DNA of 22,564 bases from positions 1 to 22,564 of IMG/VR virus record IMGVR_UViG_3300034071_001223; one strand, written 5' to 3'. Numbering within the stretch: position 1 is the stretch's first letter; each line of letters starts with the position of its first letter. The position numbers were made by a program, and so were the translations under genes. The notes under the pieces were generated by a model, which was given only the letters and a program-made list of their open reading frames with translations, made no database searches and had not been told where the DNA came from. Below, one piece after another: positions 8,741 to 16,134 of the stretch. The DNA comes from a virus.

Positions 8741-9475
8741 ATGTTACCGAAAATTGAACATCCAATTCATGAAATTGAATTGAAATCTGTAAACAAAATG
8801 GTTAAGTTTAGACCATTTTTAGTTAAGGAAGAAAAGATTCTTCTCATGGCATTAGAGGCAAATGAAGAAGAATCAATGATTGATGCGATACGTCAAATCA
8901 TTCAGAATTGTGTAATCTCACCATCTGACTTTAATGTGGATGATTTAGCGATTTATGATTTAGAATATTTCTTCATAAAATTGCGCGCACATTCAATGGG
9001 TGAAATCGTAGAAACCAAATATACATGTCAAAATGTAGTGAATGAGAATCAAGACAAATGTGGCAATCTTATGGACGTGACTGTTAATCTATTTGACGTT
9101 ACTTTAAGGAATGCGGAAGATAATTCAATCATTAAATTTAACGATACGGTTGGCGTTAAAATGAAACACCCAAACATCAATTCGTTAAATCAAATGTCTG
9201 AAATTAACTTTTCTGAGAGCGTCAAGCATGTTGTAGATTTCATCTACGATTGCGTAGATTACGCATTTGATGAGAATCAAGTTTATACAAAAGACGATAT
9301 TAGTCGTGAAGAATTTACAGAGTTTGTCGATAATATGTCCAAGACAGATTTTGATAAATTTGAAACCTACTTTACGTCTTTACCAAAGTTATCATATACA
9401 ATCGAAAAAACCTGCTCAAAGTGCAATTTTGAACATAAAATTGTTCTGGAGGGTATCGGCGATTTTTTCGATTAA
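8741..9475 (+). CDS. 26: Baseplate hub assembly protein, gp26-like (zero-frame product)
   Basis: 244-aa protein of the T4 gp26/T4_baseplate family, which acts in assembly of the baseplate hub. The N-terminal region MLPKIEHPIHEIELKS, followed by KFRPFLVKEEKILLMALE and LAIYDLEYFFIKLRAHSMGE, is the family hallmark. Four cysteines in two groups (C96/C107 and C225/C228) could bind one zinc ion; this is inferred from spacing only. A GGAG at 8732-8735 precedes the ATG by 5 nt. The last codons run over a T TTT TTC heptamer just before the stop, so some ribosomes probably shift to the -1 frame and make a longer gp26-gp51-like fusion (separate entry). It is followed by the tape measure gene, the usual place of a frameshifting tail chaperone. 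Confidence 0.9.
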   Translation: MLPKIEHPIHEIELKSVNKMVKFRPFLVKEEKILLMALEANEEESMIDAIRQIIQNCVISPSDFNVDDLAIYDLEYFFIKLRAHSMGEIVETKYTCQNVVNENQDKCGNLMDVTVNLFDVTLRNAEDNSIIKFNDTVGVKMKHPNINSLNQMSEINFSESVKHVVDFIYDCVDYAFDENQVYTKDDISREEFTEFVDNMSKTDFDKFETYFTSLPKLSYTIEKTCSKCNFEHKIVLEGIGDFFD

Positions 9476-9669
9476 GTTTTTGTAATGAAAATCTGAAGAA
9501 TTATTTTAAAACTAACTTTGCATTGATAAAACACCACAACTTTAATGTGGCTGAGTTGGAAAATATGATCCCTTGGGAAAGGGAGACATATGTATTGCTT
9601 GTGCTACAGTATTTAAAACAAGAGCAAGAACGACAACAGATGGAACAATTAGCGAGAAAGAGTAGATAA
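8741..9669 (+). CDS. gp26-gp51-like fusion by -1 frameshift (slip at 9469)
   Basis: If ribosomes slip back one base on T TTT TTC at 9463-9469, residues 1-243 of gp26 are joined to 66 residues read in the -1 frame from 9469 to the TAA at 9667-9669. That gives about 309 aa. The extension contains NYFKTNFALIKHHNF, then AELENMIPWERETYVLLVLQYL, and ends in a charged Gln/Glu/Arg helix. From memory this resembles the segment annotated as gp51 (hub assembly catalyst) in aquatic T4-like phages. The conserved part lies upstream of the only ATG (9565), so it cannot be made as a separate ATG-initiated protein. By analogy with frameshifted tail assembly chaperones (lambda G-GT), the long form may link the hub or tape measure to assembly. 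The frameshift is read from the sequence; the function is inferred. Confidence 0.75.
9448..9469 (+). promoter_or_regulatory. Programmed -1 ribosomal frameshift signal
   Basis: The gp26 frame reads ..ga T TTT TTC gat taa, a canonical X_XXY_YYZ slippery heptamer at 9463-9469, two codons before the stop. A Shine-Dalgarno-like GGAGGG at 9448-9453 ends 9 nt upstream of it. That is the arrangement which stimulates -1 shifting in bacterial dnaX. No strong stem-loop is obvious downstream. The -1 frame is open from 9439 to 9666 and has no ATG before 9565. Confidence 0.8.
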
Positions 9670-9671
9670 AA

Positions 9672-11483
9672 ATGGCAGAACCTAATCCATTCATGGCAAT
9701 GCTTGCTCAGAAGATGGGCGGAAAACCTACACCTGAGGCGCAACCAGAATCTAATCAGCAAACTGATAAGAAGGTTGACAAAAGACCAAAACGAGCATCG
9801 TCGCGCGATAAAGTTAAAGGTATGCGTAATTACACAGCTGGTCGTTCTGTGTCTGATTTCATTGCGTCTCAATCTGAAAGTCCATTCTTGCGAAGTGCTT
9901 ATGCTTATGCAAAAACAATTAGACAGAGACGAGAAATGGAGGCTGCTAAGAAAGATGCTGCCGTAAAAGGAAAAGCCCCAGTTGATGATAAAGAAAAGCA
10001 AGAGGAAGGTGAAGAGGGGACAGCTGATAAAAGAACTGGTATTAGAACAATTGCGACGTTGAAACGACAGTTAAAAACAGTCGAGAAGGTTACAATTGAA
10101 AATCAAAAAGATACAAAACAAGTAGTCAAAGCAATCTCAGAAATAAAGAAGGGCATACTGGGAATCAAAAATGCTATTAAAAAGATAACAGGTTCTTTTT
10201 CAAACATTACAAGTTCAATTACTCCCTCTCCTGAAAAATCTCTTGCAGCATCGGCAGCAAGAATGTATAGCAGCGCAGGAGCAGATACGAAAGAATTAAT
10301 GAAACCTATTGATGTTAAATCAGAAGGTCAAGAGTATCTTTATTATAGGGGAGCTCCTGAAGGTCGACAATTCTATAAGAAAGGTAGAAGTGGAGCAGCT
10401 GGTGCTATTGCTTCAAGAGAAACATCAGAAAAGTTATTTGCAGAATTAGATAAAAAATTATCAGCAATTAGTGCTAAGATGAATGGTGGTGAAGGTGATG
10501 CTGGAAAAGTCGCAGGACCAAAAGATTATGGTCAGTTAAAAGAAGTTGACAATCGCGAAGAAACAGAAAAATTAGAAAAGGCATTGGAAGGTGCATTAAG
10601 AAAAGTATTACCAACAGCATTAGCAGAGGCTGGTGTGGGCGATCAAATGCCAATGATGGGTGGTGGCGGTGGTGGTTTATTGGATGGTCTTGGTGGTTTT
10701 GCAATGCGCGCTGCTGGTGGTTTAGTTAAGGGTGCTGCTGCTCTCGGTCGTGCTGCTTTTAAAGGCGTAAAGAATATTGGCGCCAAAGTTGGTGGTATGT
10801 TCAAAAGAACACCAACGGTTGCAGCGCCAACTACAACTCCAACAATGCCCACTGGTGCTGCGACTTCAACGCCAGCACCTCCAGTAGAAGCTGCTAAAAA
10901 AGCAGCAGAACAAACAGCAGGTGCAACTGCTCAAAAGGCTGCTGAAAAGGGTGGAACTGCAGCTGCGGAAACGGCAGCAAAAACTGGAGCAAAAACTGCT
11001 ACTAAAACGGCAGGTAAAACTGTTTTGAAATCTGCACTCAAAAAGATTCCAATTATTGGCGCTCTTGCAGGATTAGGATTTGGCGCCCAACGTGCATTGT
11101 CTGGCGACTTAACAGGAGCAGGTCTTGAAGTTGCTTCTGGATTAGCAGGAACACTTCCTGGTCTTGGTACTGCTGCATCAATAGGAATTGACGCTGGATT
11201 GGCTGCACGTGATATGGGAATGTTAGGTAAAAGTGCAATGCCAAATCCAGTTAGAACAGACATTCCTGGTACAATTATGGAGCGTACTAGTGCGAATATG
11301 CAAGCTGCACGTCAAACAGCACCTCCAGTAATTGTAAATGCGCCATCAACACCACCAGCTGTACCGCCACCAGCACCACAACCAAAACCATTCAGTGCAA
11401 CTCCAACAGTTCGTAATCCTGATGATGCTTTCATGCGCGCAACATATAAAGACTTTTATCACCCATCTTCATTGTACAAATAA
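9672..11483 (+). CDS. 29: Tail tape measure / hub protein, gp29-like
   Basis: 603 aa, near the 590 aa of T4 gp29, the baseplate hub tail-length determinant. The N-terminus (MAEPNPFMAML) is followed by a Lys/Gln-rich region, a predicted coiled coil around residues 125-175, and a long Ala/Gly/Thr/Pro-rich region (about 330-460). A hydrophobic Gly-rich block follows (LKKIPIIGALAGLGFGAQ, then LPGLGTAASIGIDAGLAARDMG, about 460-525), typical of tape-measure C-termini that insert into or contact membranes. The C-terminus is Pro-rich. The call rests on composition, length and its place right after a frameshifting assembly-chaperone gene, with no single diagnostic motif. It begins 2 nt after the gp51-like stop and ends just before a hairpin terminator. 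Confidence 0.7.
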   Translation: MAEPNPFMAMLAQKMGGKPTPEAQPESNQQTDKKVDKRPKRASSRDKVKGMRNYTAGRSVSDFIASQSESPFLRSAYAYAKTIRQRREMEAAKKDAAVKGKAPVDDKEKQEEGEEGTADKRTGIRTIATLKRQLKTVEKVTIENQKDTKQVVKAISEIKKGILGIKNAIKKITGSFSNITSSITPSPEKSLAASAARMYSSAGADTKELMKPIDVKSEGQEYLYYRGAPEGRQFYKKGRSGAAGAIASRETSEKLFAELDKKLSAISAKMNGGEGDAGKVAGPKDYGQLKEVDNREETEKLEKALEGALRKVLPTALAEAGVGDQMPMMGGGGGGLLDGLGGFAMRAAGGLVKGAAALGRAAFKGVKNIGAKVGGMFKRTPTVAAPTTTPTMPTGAATSTPAPPVEAAKKAAEQTAGATAQKAAEKGGTAAAETAAKTGAKTATKTAGKTVLKSALKKIPIIGALAGLGFGAQRALSGDLTGAGLEVASGLAGTLPGLGTAASIGIDAGLAARDMGMLGKSAMPNPVRTDIPGTIMERTSANMQAARQTAPPVIVNAPSTPPAVPPPAPQPKPFSATPTVRNPDDAFMRATYKDFYHPSSLYK

Positions 11484-11484
11484 A

Positions 11485-11506
11485 AAGGGAGGCTTTCGCC
11501 TCCCTT
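11485..11506 (-). terminator. Hairpin terminator between convergent tape measure and gp32 genes
   Basis: A perfect 7-bp stem GGGAGGC/GCCTCCC (11487-11493 and 11498-11504) has a TTTC loop and is extended by A-T pairs. Read on the minus strand, the stem is followed by TTTTTATTTG, a good U-tract, so it should stop gp32 transcripts. On the plus strand only TT follows, so termination of the tape measure transcript would be weaker. Confidence 0.85.
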
Positions 11507-11532
11507 CCATACAACCAACTCGGATTGGTGTA

Positions 11533-12402
11533 TTAATCTTCAGCCAACTTTCCGAAGAAAGCCATTGAATCGTCGTCATCAGTGGCTGCAACGCCGACAT
11601 CTTCATCAGCCAGTTCGAGATCTTCAGCCTTCGACTTTGCACGCGCAGCGGCAACGCCATCAAGACCAAGAACGCGATCCAACTTTGACTTCAATTCATC
11701 ATAAGACTTGAAGTGCTTTGGATCGAGGAATTCCTTGAGAGAATATTCCGCTTTCCAAACCTTCTCAATCTTATCATCATCGCCGTCAAACAACGGAGAC
11801 GGATTATCAAACTCAGACTTATCGTAGTTACGATAGCCTTCAACCTTGCGGATCTTGAGTTTGAAGTTTGCACCTTCCCAGAAGCTGAACGGATTGACAG
11901 CCTTCTCATCTTCAAATTGCGGCTCGATCTTTTCCTTGATCTTATCAAAGATTTTCTTGCCGTACTTGTAGAGGAAAACTTTTCCTTCGTTGGCAGGATT
12001 TGCAGTATCCTTAATGACAAGAACGTTTGAGATATAAGTCAGACGACGCTTCTGCTTGCGAGCAATTTCCTTGTTCGCTTCAATGCCAGAGTTCCAGAGT
12101 TGAGTGTTATACTCAGAAACGGGATCCTTCTGACCAAGAGTCGTCAAACTGTTCTCAATGTACCAGCCACCAGGACCTTGGAAGCCATGACTGAACACTT
12201 GAACCCACGGCATACCATCTTCCCCATCAACAGCAGGGGCGTCAAGAAAACGAATGACTGCGTAGCCATTACCAGCAGCATCAACTTCTGGTTGCCACAA
12301 ACGTTCATCTTCTTTTGAACCACTGTTCTTTGTGGTCGATTCGAGTGCTCGAGCGAGCTTGCCAAGAGAGGAGTTCTTCTTGAGCGCAGATAGATTAGAC
12401 AT
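11533..12402 (-). CDS. 32: Single-stranded DNA-binding protein, gp32
   Basis: 289 aa (T4: 301). It is the phage SSB that coats ssDNA in replication, recombination and repair. The N-terminal basic region (LKKNSSLGKLARAL) mediates cooperativity in the family. The core has SHGFQGPGGWYIENS, LTYISNVLVIKD and NEGKVFLYKYGKKIFDKI, followed by WEGANFKLKIRKVEGYRNYD. The C-terminus is an acidic tail ending in FFGKLAED, used in T4 for partner contacts. The T4 zinc ligands H64, C77, C87 and C90 correspond to H72, S85, D93 and S96 here, and the whole protein lacks cysteine, so zinc binding is not expected. The Shine-Dalgarno sequence GAGGT lies 7 nt before the ATG. The gene follows gp59/gp33, the same neighbourhood as in T4. 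Confidence 0.95.
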   Translation of the reverse strand: MSNLSALKKNSSLGKLARALESTTKNSGSKEDERLWQPEVDAAGNGYAVIRFLDAPAVDGEDGMPWVQVFSHGFQGPGGWYIENSLTTLGQKDPVSEYNTQLWNSGIEANKEIARKQKRRLTYISNVLVIKDTANPANEGKVFLYKYGKKIFDKIKEKIEPQFEDEKAVNPFSFWEGANFKLKIRKVEGYRNYDKSEFDNPSPLFDGDDDKIEKVWKAEYSLKEFLDPKHFKSYDELKSKLDRVLGLDGVAAARAKSKAEDLELADEDVGVAATDDDDSMAFFGKLAED

Positions 12403-12452
12403 ATGTATTACCTCGTATATTTTGTATTAACAGTATTAATTGTATCCACAAT

Positions 12453-12461
12453 ATCATAACA
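12453..12461 (-). promoter_or_regulatory. Possible extended -10 promoter for gp32
   Basis: The minus strand reads TGT TATGAT, an extended -10 element (TGnTATAAT-like), within the 72-nt gap between gp59 and gp32. No good -35 hexamer is seen. A separate transcript for the abundant gp32 would make sense, but the evidence is weak. Confidence 0.3.
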
Positions 12462-12474
12462 ACAATAGTATATA

Positions 12475-13083
12475 TTAAACCGCGACAGGAGTCAACTCCT
12501 TCTTGATCATGAATTTAAACATACTATCATTCAACGGAGCATAAGCAAAAAAGAATGGCTTATACTTATTGAATTTCTTGTAAAGATCACTCCAAATAAA
12601 GTCATCTTCAATCTTCGTATTCCAACGATCAAACAACTTAATTGCGTGATCTAATATGATTAGTGAATCCAGATTAATTTCCTTTTGCATGTATAGATTA
12701 AGAAGTTCAGGGAACTGCCCATCCTTACAGCGTAATGAATCACCAAAGTTAATCTGTTTAAGTTTGTTTAGATCTTCGTTAAAATTTTCAGCGCGTGCAG
12801 ATTGCCAATTTTTCCAATCTTTAAAAAGTTGTTTTGCTTCGTCTTTGAGTAGTTCACTTATCCAGTTTTTATCTTTATGAAAGAAGTTCACTGCATAGAA
12901 ATATGGCAGTTCACCTTCATCATACATTCGTGCTATTCTGTGAAATGAGTATTTGTCTTTTCGTAAATCAAACGTTTCAATTGTGGTTCGCGATTTGCCG
13001 TTGTATTGAAAATAGTCGAAGTGATCGTTAGTGAAATGTAATCTCACCGACATGTAACAAACATAGGCGTCGTAGCCATTCAT
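12475..13083 (-). CDS. 59: Replicative helicase loader, gp59-like
   Basis: 202 aa (T4 gp59: 217). It loads the gp41 helicase onto gp32-coated forked DNA. The N-terminus GYDAYVCYMSVRLHFTN, then DYFQYNGKSR, then LRKDKYSFHRIARMY, follows the T4 gp59 pattern (YKLYLMIKQHMNGKYDVIKYN, then RRDKYFFQKLSEKY). The C-terminal half FPELLNLYMQKEINLDSLIILDHAIKLFDRW, then WSDLYKKFNKYKPFF, also matches the family helices. Identity is low, but order and length agree. Its ATG overlaps the gp33 stop by 4 nt (ATGA), and gp32 follows, as in the T4 32-59-33 cluster. Context raises confidence in the call. Confidence 0.85.
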   Translation of the reverse strand: MNGYDAYVCYMSVRLHFTNDHFDYFQYNGKSRTTIETFDLRKDKYSFHRIARMYDEGELPYFYAVNFFHKDKNWISELLKDEAKQLFKDWKNWQSARAENFNEDLNKLKQINFGDSLRCKDGQFPELLNLYMQKEINLDSLIILDHAIKLFDRWNTKIEDDFIWSDLYKKFNKYKPFFFAYAPLNDSMFKFMIKKELTPVAV

Positions 13084-13301
13084 ATTGGCAATCTAGATGA
13101 CCTTTGTATGAAGCGTAACGTTTGTGCTTCGACTTCAATTTTAGATTTTAGATTTTCGTTGATCAGGCTTGCAGCGACCTCAACCTCAAGACCACTTTCT
13201 TCACAGTAGTGAGTAATAGCGTCAATTAGGCTCAGATTCATTTTACTAGCCATTTCTTCTATCATTATACAGAAATTGTTCTTTTCTTCTCGAGTAGCCA
13301 T
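13080..13301 (-). CDS. 33: Late transcription coactivator, gp33-like
   Basis: 73 aa, shorter than T4 gp33 (112 aa), mainly through a missing N-terminal extension. T4 gp33 binds the RNA polymerase beta flap and links the sigma-like gp55 to the sliding clamp at late promoters. NFCIMIEEMASKMNLSLIDAITHYCEESGLE aligns in pattern with the core of T4 gp33 (FIIEKMVEEFGMSYLEATTAFLEENSI), and SKIEVEAQ matches IEKIQSEA. The C-terminal clamp-binding tail of T4 (ending LDFLL) is not evident; this protein ends SSRLPI. It overlaps gp59 by 4 nt and the GMP reductase stop by one base. The call is supported jointly by sequence pattern and the conserved 33-59-32 order. Confidence 0.8.
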   Translation of the reverse strand: MATREEKNNFCIMIEEMASKMNLSLIDAITHYCEESGLEVEVAASLINENLKSKIEVEAQTLRFIQRSSRLPI

Positions 13302-14344
13302 CAGCTTGGACCAAATACTTCGTTAATGACGCGATTCACTTTGATGAATTTACCTTTATGATAAAGTTGATATAGATCTTCGGCACCAACATAAGTACAG
13401 GCTGAGCGGATTCCACCCAAAAGATTTTTTACTGTATTGGAAACTTTGCCGCGATACGTTATGTATACTTCTTTACCTTCACTGGCGCGATAATCAGCAA
13501 CACCACCATTGTGAAGTTCTTGTGCAGCCTTTGAAGCCATACCGTAGAACGGAATCTTACTTGCATCTTTAATGTTATCTCGGAACCCTGGCGGCAAACC
13601 TTCTTCATGTGCCGCAAACATACCACCAATCATGACGAAGTGCGCACCAGCAGCAAATGCCTTGGCTACATCTCCAGGGCAGGTACATCCACCGTCAGAC
13701 ATAATGCGACCACGCGCTGACTCTGCTGCATCATAGCATTCAAGAACGGCAGATAATTGCGGATAGCCAACACCAGTCATTTTACGAGTCGTGCAAACTG
13801 ATCCAGGACCGATACCAATCTTAACGATATCCGCACCAACATCAATTAACGATTCAACTGCTTCTGGCGTAACGACATTTCCTGCAATCAATCCATACTC
13901 TGGATAATTCTCAGCAAATTCTGCAACAAAATCTAAAAACTTAGAGGTGTAACCGTTTGCAACATCCACACAAACAGCGCGAGGAAGGGGAATGTCGTTA
14001 TCAACACAGTGAGCGTGGAATTGAGTGAACTTATCCAGATCAGTATTGTTAGCGCCAAGAGAATAAATTGCATACGGTGCTACGTCGCGCTCTGCGTCAT
14101 AGAAATCAATAAGTGCATTTAGAGGATAGTGTTTGTTCAATGCAGTGAGGATATTATCGCGACTCAATGCTACAGCCATCTCAAAAGTGCCAACTCCATC
14201 CATATTTGCCGCGACAATCGGAACGACATCTAAATCGAAAAAGTCAACCTCAAGATCTACTAACTGTCGCGAGTGTAAATCTGAATGCTTTGGCACTAGA
14301 AGCACATCGGCGAAGTCGAGTTTTGTTTCAACATCTATCTTCAT
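13301..14344 (-). CDS. guaC: GMP reductase
   Basis: 347 aa, full length for GuaC (E. coli 347). It reduces GMP to IMP with NADPH, interconverting purine pools in the cytoplasm. The TIM-barrel IMPDH/GMPR signature is complete: PIVAANMDGVGTFEMA, then IGIGPGSVCTTRKMTGVGYPQ with catalytic C184, SDGGCTCPGDVAKAFAAGA, and the flap ADYRASEGK with E289, equivalent to C186/E289 of E. coli. GGIRSACTYVGA near the end is diagnostic for GMP reductase rather than IMP dehydrogenase, and there is no CBS insert. AAGGTG precedes the ATG by 6 nt. It is the first gene of a guaC-33-59 run with overlapping ends. It is a host-derived metabolic gene, probably serving nucleotide supply during replication; that role is inferred. 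Confidence 0.95.
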   Translation of the reverse strand: MKIDVETKLDFADVLLVPKHSDLHSRQLVDLEVDFFDLDVVPIVAANMDGVGTFEMAVALSRDNILTALNKHYPLNALIDFYDAERDVAPYAIYSLGANNTDLDKFTQFHAHCVDNDIPLPRAVCVDVANGYTSKFLDFVAEFAENYPEYGLIAGNVVTPEAVESLIDVGADIVKIGIGPGSVCTTRKMTGVGYPQLSAVLECYDAAESARGRIMSDGGCTCPGDVAKAFAAGAHFVMIGGMFAAHEEGLPPGFRDNIKDASKIPFYGMASKAAQELHNGGVADYRASEGKEVYITYRGKVSNTVKNLLGGIRSACTYVGAEDLYQLYHKGKFIKVNRVINEVFGPS

Positions 14345-14354
14345 ATATTACACC

Positions 14355-14894
14355 TTATTCATAAAATATATGCGCACCAATTTTAGTAATGCGCTGCTTA
14401 TGTTTAGCCCAAAAAGGATTTACATAGTCAGCATGATAGTATAGCGCATTTTGCAGTTCAGGTAAAGTATTTTTCCTGCCTGCAACAATTTGTTCAGACA
14501 TTTGATAGATACGTTTCCAGTCGTTATCTTGGAATCTAGCCGAGGAGAGTTTTCGCTGACATACCCAACTAAATTCGCAAGTTGTTTTTCTTTCATACAC
14601 AACACCGCAAATAGAATCGGCAAAATTTTTGTGCTTCACGCGATTTAAAGTTACTGTTGCGACTGCGAGTTGACCTTGCTTAGATTCACCGACAGATTCA
14701 TAATAAATGTTATCCGCCAAGCACATAATGCTTTGATTGTCTTTGGAACTCATTATCGATTCAATGTTGTCTTTTATTATGAATTTATATGCAAAGTACA
14801 TCAATGTCGAAAAGACAATAAGGAATACAACCACATAAGTAAACAGAAAAGAAACAACTTTCTTTCTCAGAAACTCAAAACTTTCTTCATTCAT
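14355..14894 (-). CDS. Membrane-anchored cell-wall hydrolase, SleB/CwlJ-like (copy 1)
   Basis: 179 aa. Residues about 13-40 form one hydrophobic segment with a short basic N-terminus, a signal-anchor that would place the rest in the periplasm. Residues about 56-179 are a Hydrolase_2 (SleB/CwlJ) domain: CLADNIYYESVGES with likely catalytic E66, QLAVATVTLNRVKHKNF, CGVVYE, CEFSWVC, ALYYHADYVNPFW and KIGAHIFYE. The family cleaves peptidoglycan glycan strands. Lysis is the obvious role, though wall remodelling at entry is possible. It lies 3 nt after a paralogue (14898-15512). Its Shine-Dalgarno sequence is poor, so it may depend on coupling. No holin gene is recognised nearby. Confidence 0.85.
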   Translation of the reverse strand: MNEESFEFLRKKVVSFLFTYVVVFLIVFSTLMYFAYKFIIKDNIESIMSSKDNQSIMCLADNIYYESVGESKQGQLAVATVTLNRVKHKNFADSICGVVYERKTTCEFSWVCQRKLSSARFQDNDWKRIYQMSEQIVAGRKNTLPELQNALYYHADYVNPFWAKHKQRITKIGAHIFYE

Positions 14895-14897
14895 AAA

Positions 14898-15512
14898 TTA
14901 ATTCTGATAGAACAGATGATTACCAATTTTCTTCACAAACGTTTTAGTGCGAGACCAGTTAGGTTCAACGTAATGAGCGTGAAAGAATTTTGCATCGCCG
15001 ACAACATTAGTATCTTTTTTCGCAACAAGCATTTGTTGAGAGATTCGCATAGATTCTGTCCAACTTGCGGTGCGAACATTCACTCGTTTTTTACCTTCAC
15101 ATACCCAACTAAACTGGCAAACACCTTTAGCCTTTTGATGAACGACGCCACAAACTGTCTTTGGATATGCTGAACTTCTTACGCGATTCATCGTGACTTC
15201 AGCAACAGCAACCTTACCAGCATATGGTTCACCACCTGCTTCGAAGTAAATGTTGCGCGCAAGACAATCGACTTCTTTCATCAAAGCCTGTTGCTTATCG
15301 TAAGATAATTGAAAGAATGCCATTTCGTTATGCATGTACGACATTTCTTCGACAAGACGTGTGTTAACAATCATCTGATGATTGAGAGTGTCCTCTGCCT
15401 TTAGATGTGAAGACATTGGGACGTAAATGGCGAAGAAAATAAACGCGAACAATCCACCAACTTTAAGAATGAAATCATGATATTGATCGACAAATTTTTG
15501 AACTGCATTCAT
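14898..15512 (-). CDS. Membrane-anchored cell-wall hydrolase, SleB/CwlJ-like (copy 2)
   Basis: 204 aa. The start at 15512 is chosen because GGAGG (15521-15525) lies 8 nt upstream; an ORF opening at 15554 would run through that site. Residues about 14-33 are a hydrophobic anchor. Residues about 40-80 look helical, a spacer that copy 1 lacks or has shorter. The Hydrolase_2 domain follows: CLARNIYFEAGGEP with E91, VAVAEVTMNRVRSSAYP, CGVVHQ, CQFSWVCEG, KFFHAHYVEPNW and KIGNHLFYQ. It is clearly paralogous to the next gene downstream. The longer stalk may let it reach further into the periplasm; that is inference. Confidence 0.85.
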   Translation of the reverse strand: MNAVQKFVDQYHDFILKVGGLFAFIFFAIYVPMSSHLKAEDTLNHQMIVNTRLVEEMSYMHNEMAFFQLSYDKQQALMKEVDCLARNIYFEAGGEPYAGKVAVAEVTMNRVRSSAYPKTVCGVVHQKAKGVCQFSWVCEGKKRVNVRTASWTESMRISQQMLVAKKDTNVVGDAKFFHAHYVEPNWSRTKTFVKKIGNHLFYQN

Positions 15513-15558
15513 GATAGTTGCCTCCATTATGCAGTGAATTGATTGAACAATCACTAAC

Positions 15559-16134
15559 TCAATTATGAACGTACAATGCTTTATCTAATTTTTTAATAAT
15601 TTTAGGTAGTTTACAAAACTTCTCAACATACTCCAAAGCAAAATATCCGTCAGCATTAATTTTACTTTTATCCAAACGAAGTTGTTTTGCATACAACGTT
15701 CGAGTGGCAAAATTACCAATATCAATTTTGTTCAATTCAATCTTAGACTCTTGTCTTTCCCACTTAAAGTGATTGTGAAAAAAATCACAATGTATAAAAT
15801 TAGTATCGTCATCTACTACTGCCAAAAACTCCTGCACAAAGTTTGGAAAGTAGTAGTTATCATCGCTAGTCATAACAAGCCATTCTTCTTTTGCACACTC
15901 AATTCCATAATTTCGAGCAGTATGACCCCAATCTTTATTGGGACCATTAAGCATACTAAAACGAATTCTGGTATCATCACCAAACGAAGATGCTATACTT
16001 TCAAATCCATCGTGCGGTGCATCAGCAATTACATGTATACTCCAATTTGGATTCGTTTGCGAATACACACTAGAAATCATTCCAAGAAGTTGAAGATTTC
16101 TATTGTAGGTTGGAATTACAAATTCAATTTTCAA
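15559..16134 (-). CDS. Family 2 glycosyltransferase
   Basis: 191 aa with a GT-A fold of GT2 type. FVIPTYNRNLQLLGMISSV is the N-terminal nucleotide-binding strand. IHVIADAPHDG supplies a binding Asp, WGHTARNYGIECAKEEWLVMTSDDN carries the DxD-like motif (D91 D92), and FIHCDFFHNHF follows. It is short, with no membrane segment, so a small soluble enzyme. The start codon is TTG at 16134, five nt after GGAGG (16140-16144), and overlaps the upstream stop as TTGA. The sugar donor and acceptor are unknown. Its place next to an NAD-dependent sugar epimerase suggests glycosylation of a virion protein or modification of a host surface glycan. Confidence 0.85.
   Translation of the reverse strand: MKIEFVIPTYNRNLQLLGMISSVYSQTNPNWSIHVIADAPHDGFESIASSFGDDTRIRFSMLNGPNKDWGHTARNYGIECAKEEWLVMTSDDNYYFPNFVQEFLAVVDDDTNFIHCDFFHNHFKWERQESKIELNKIDIGNFATRTLYAKQLRLDKSKINADGYFALEYVEKFCKLPKIIKKLDKALYVHN

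Noticed and set aside
9565-9669. A free-standing 34-aa gene starting at ATG 9565
   Set aside because: The Shine-Dalgarno sequence is poor, and the conserved-looking sequence in that frame begins about 30 codons upstream, where the only plausible entry is the slippery heptamer.
9501-10001. A minus-strand ORF of 166 aa opposite the tape measure gene start
   Set aside because: The product is rich in Cys, Phe, Ser and Arg as expected for an antisense frame, with no family signature, and covers the frameshift region and tape measure start on the other strand.
15540-15551. Short inverted repeat GATTG/CAATC before the second hydrolase gene
   Set aside because: Five-base arms in AT-rich DNA with no U-tract or promoter context are expected by chance.
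15513-15554. An N-terminal extension of the second cell-wall hydrolase
   Set aside because: The added residues cover the GGAGG ribosome site at 15521-15525, which is ideally spaced for the start at 15512.
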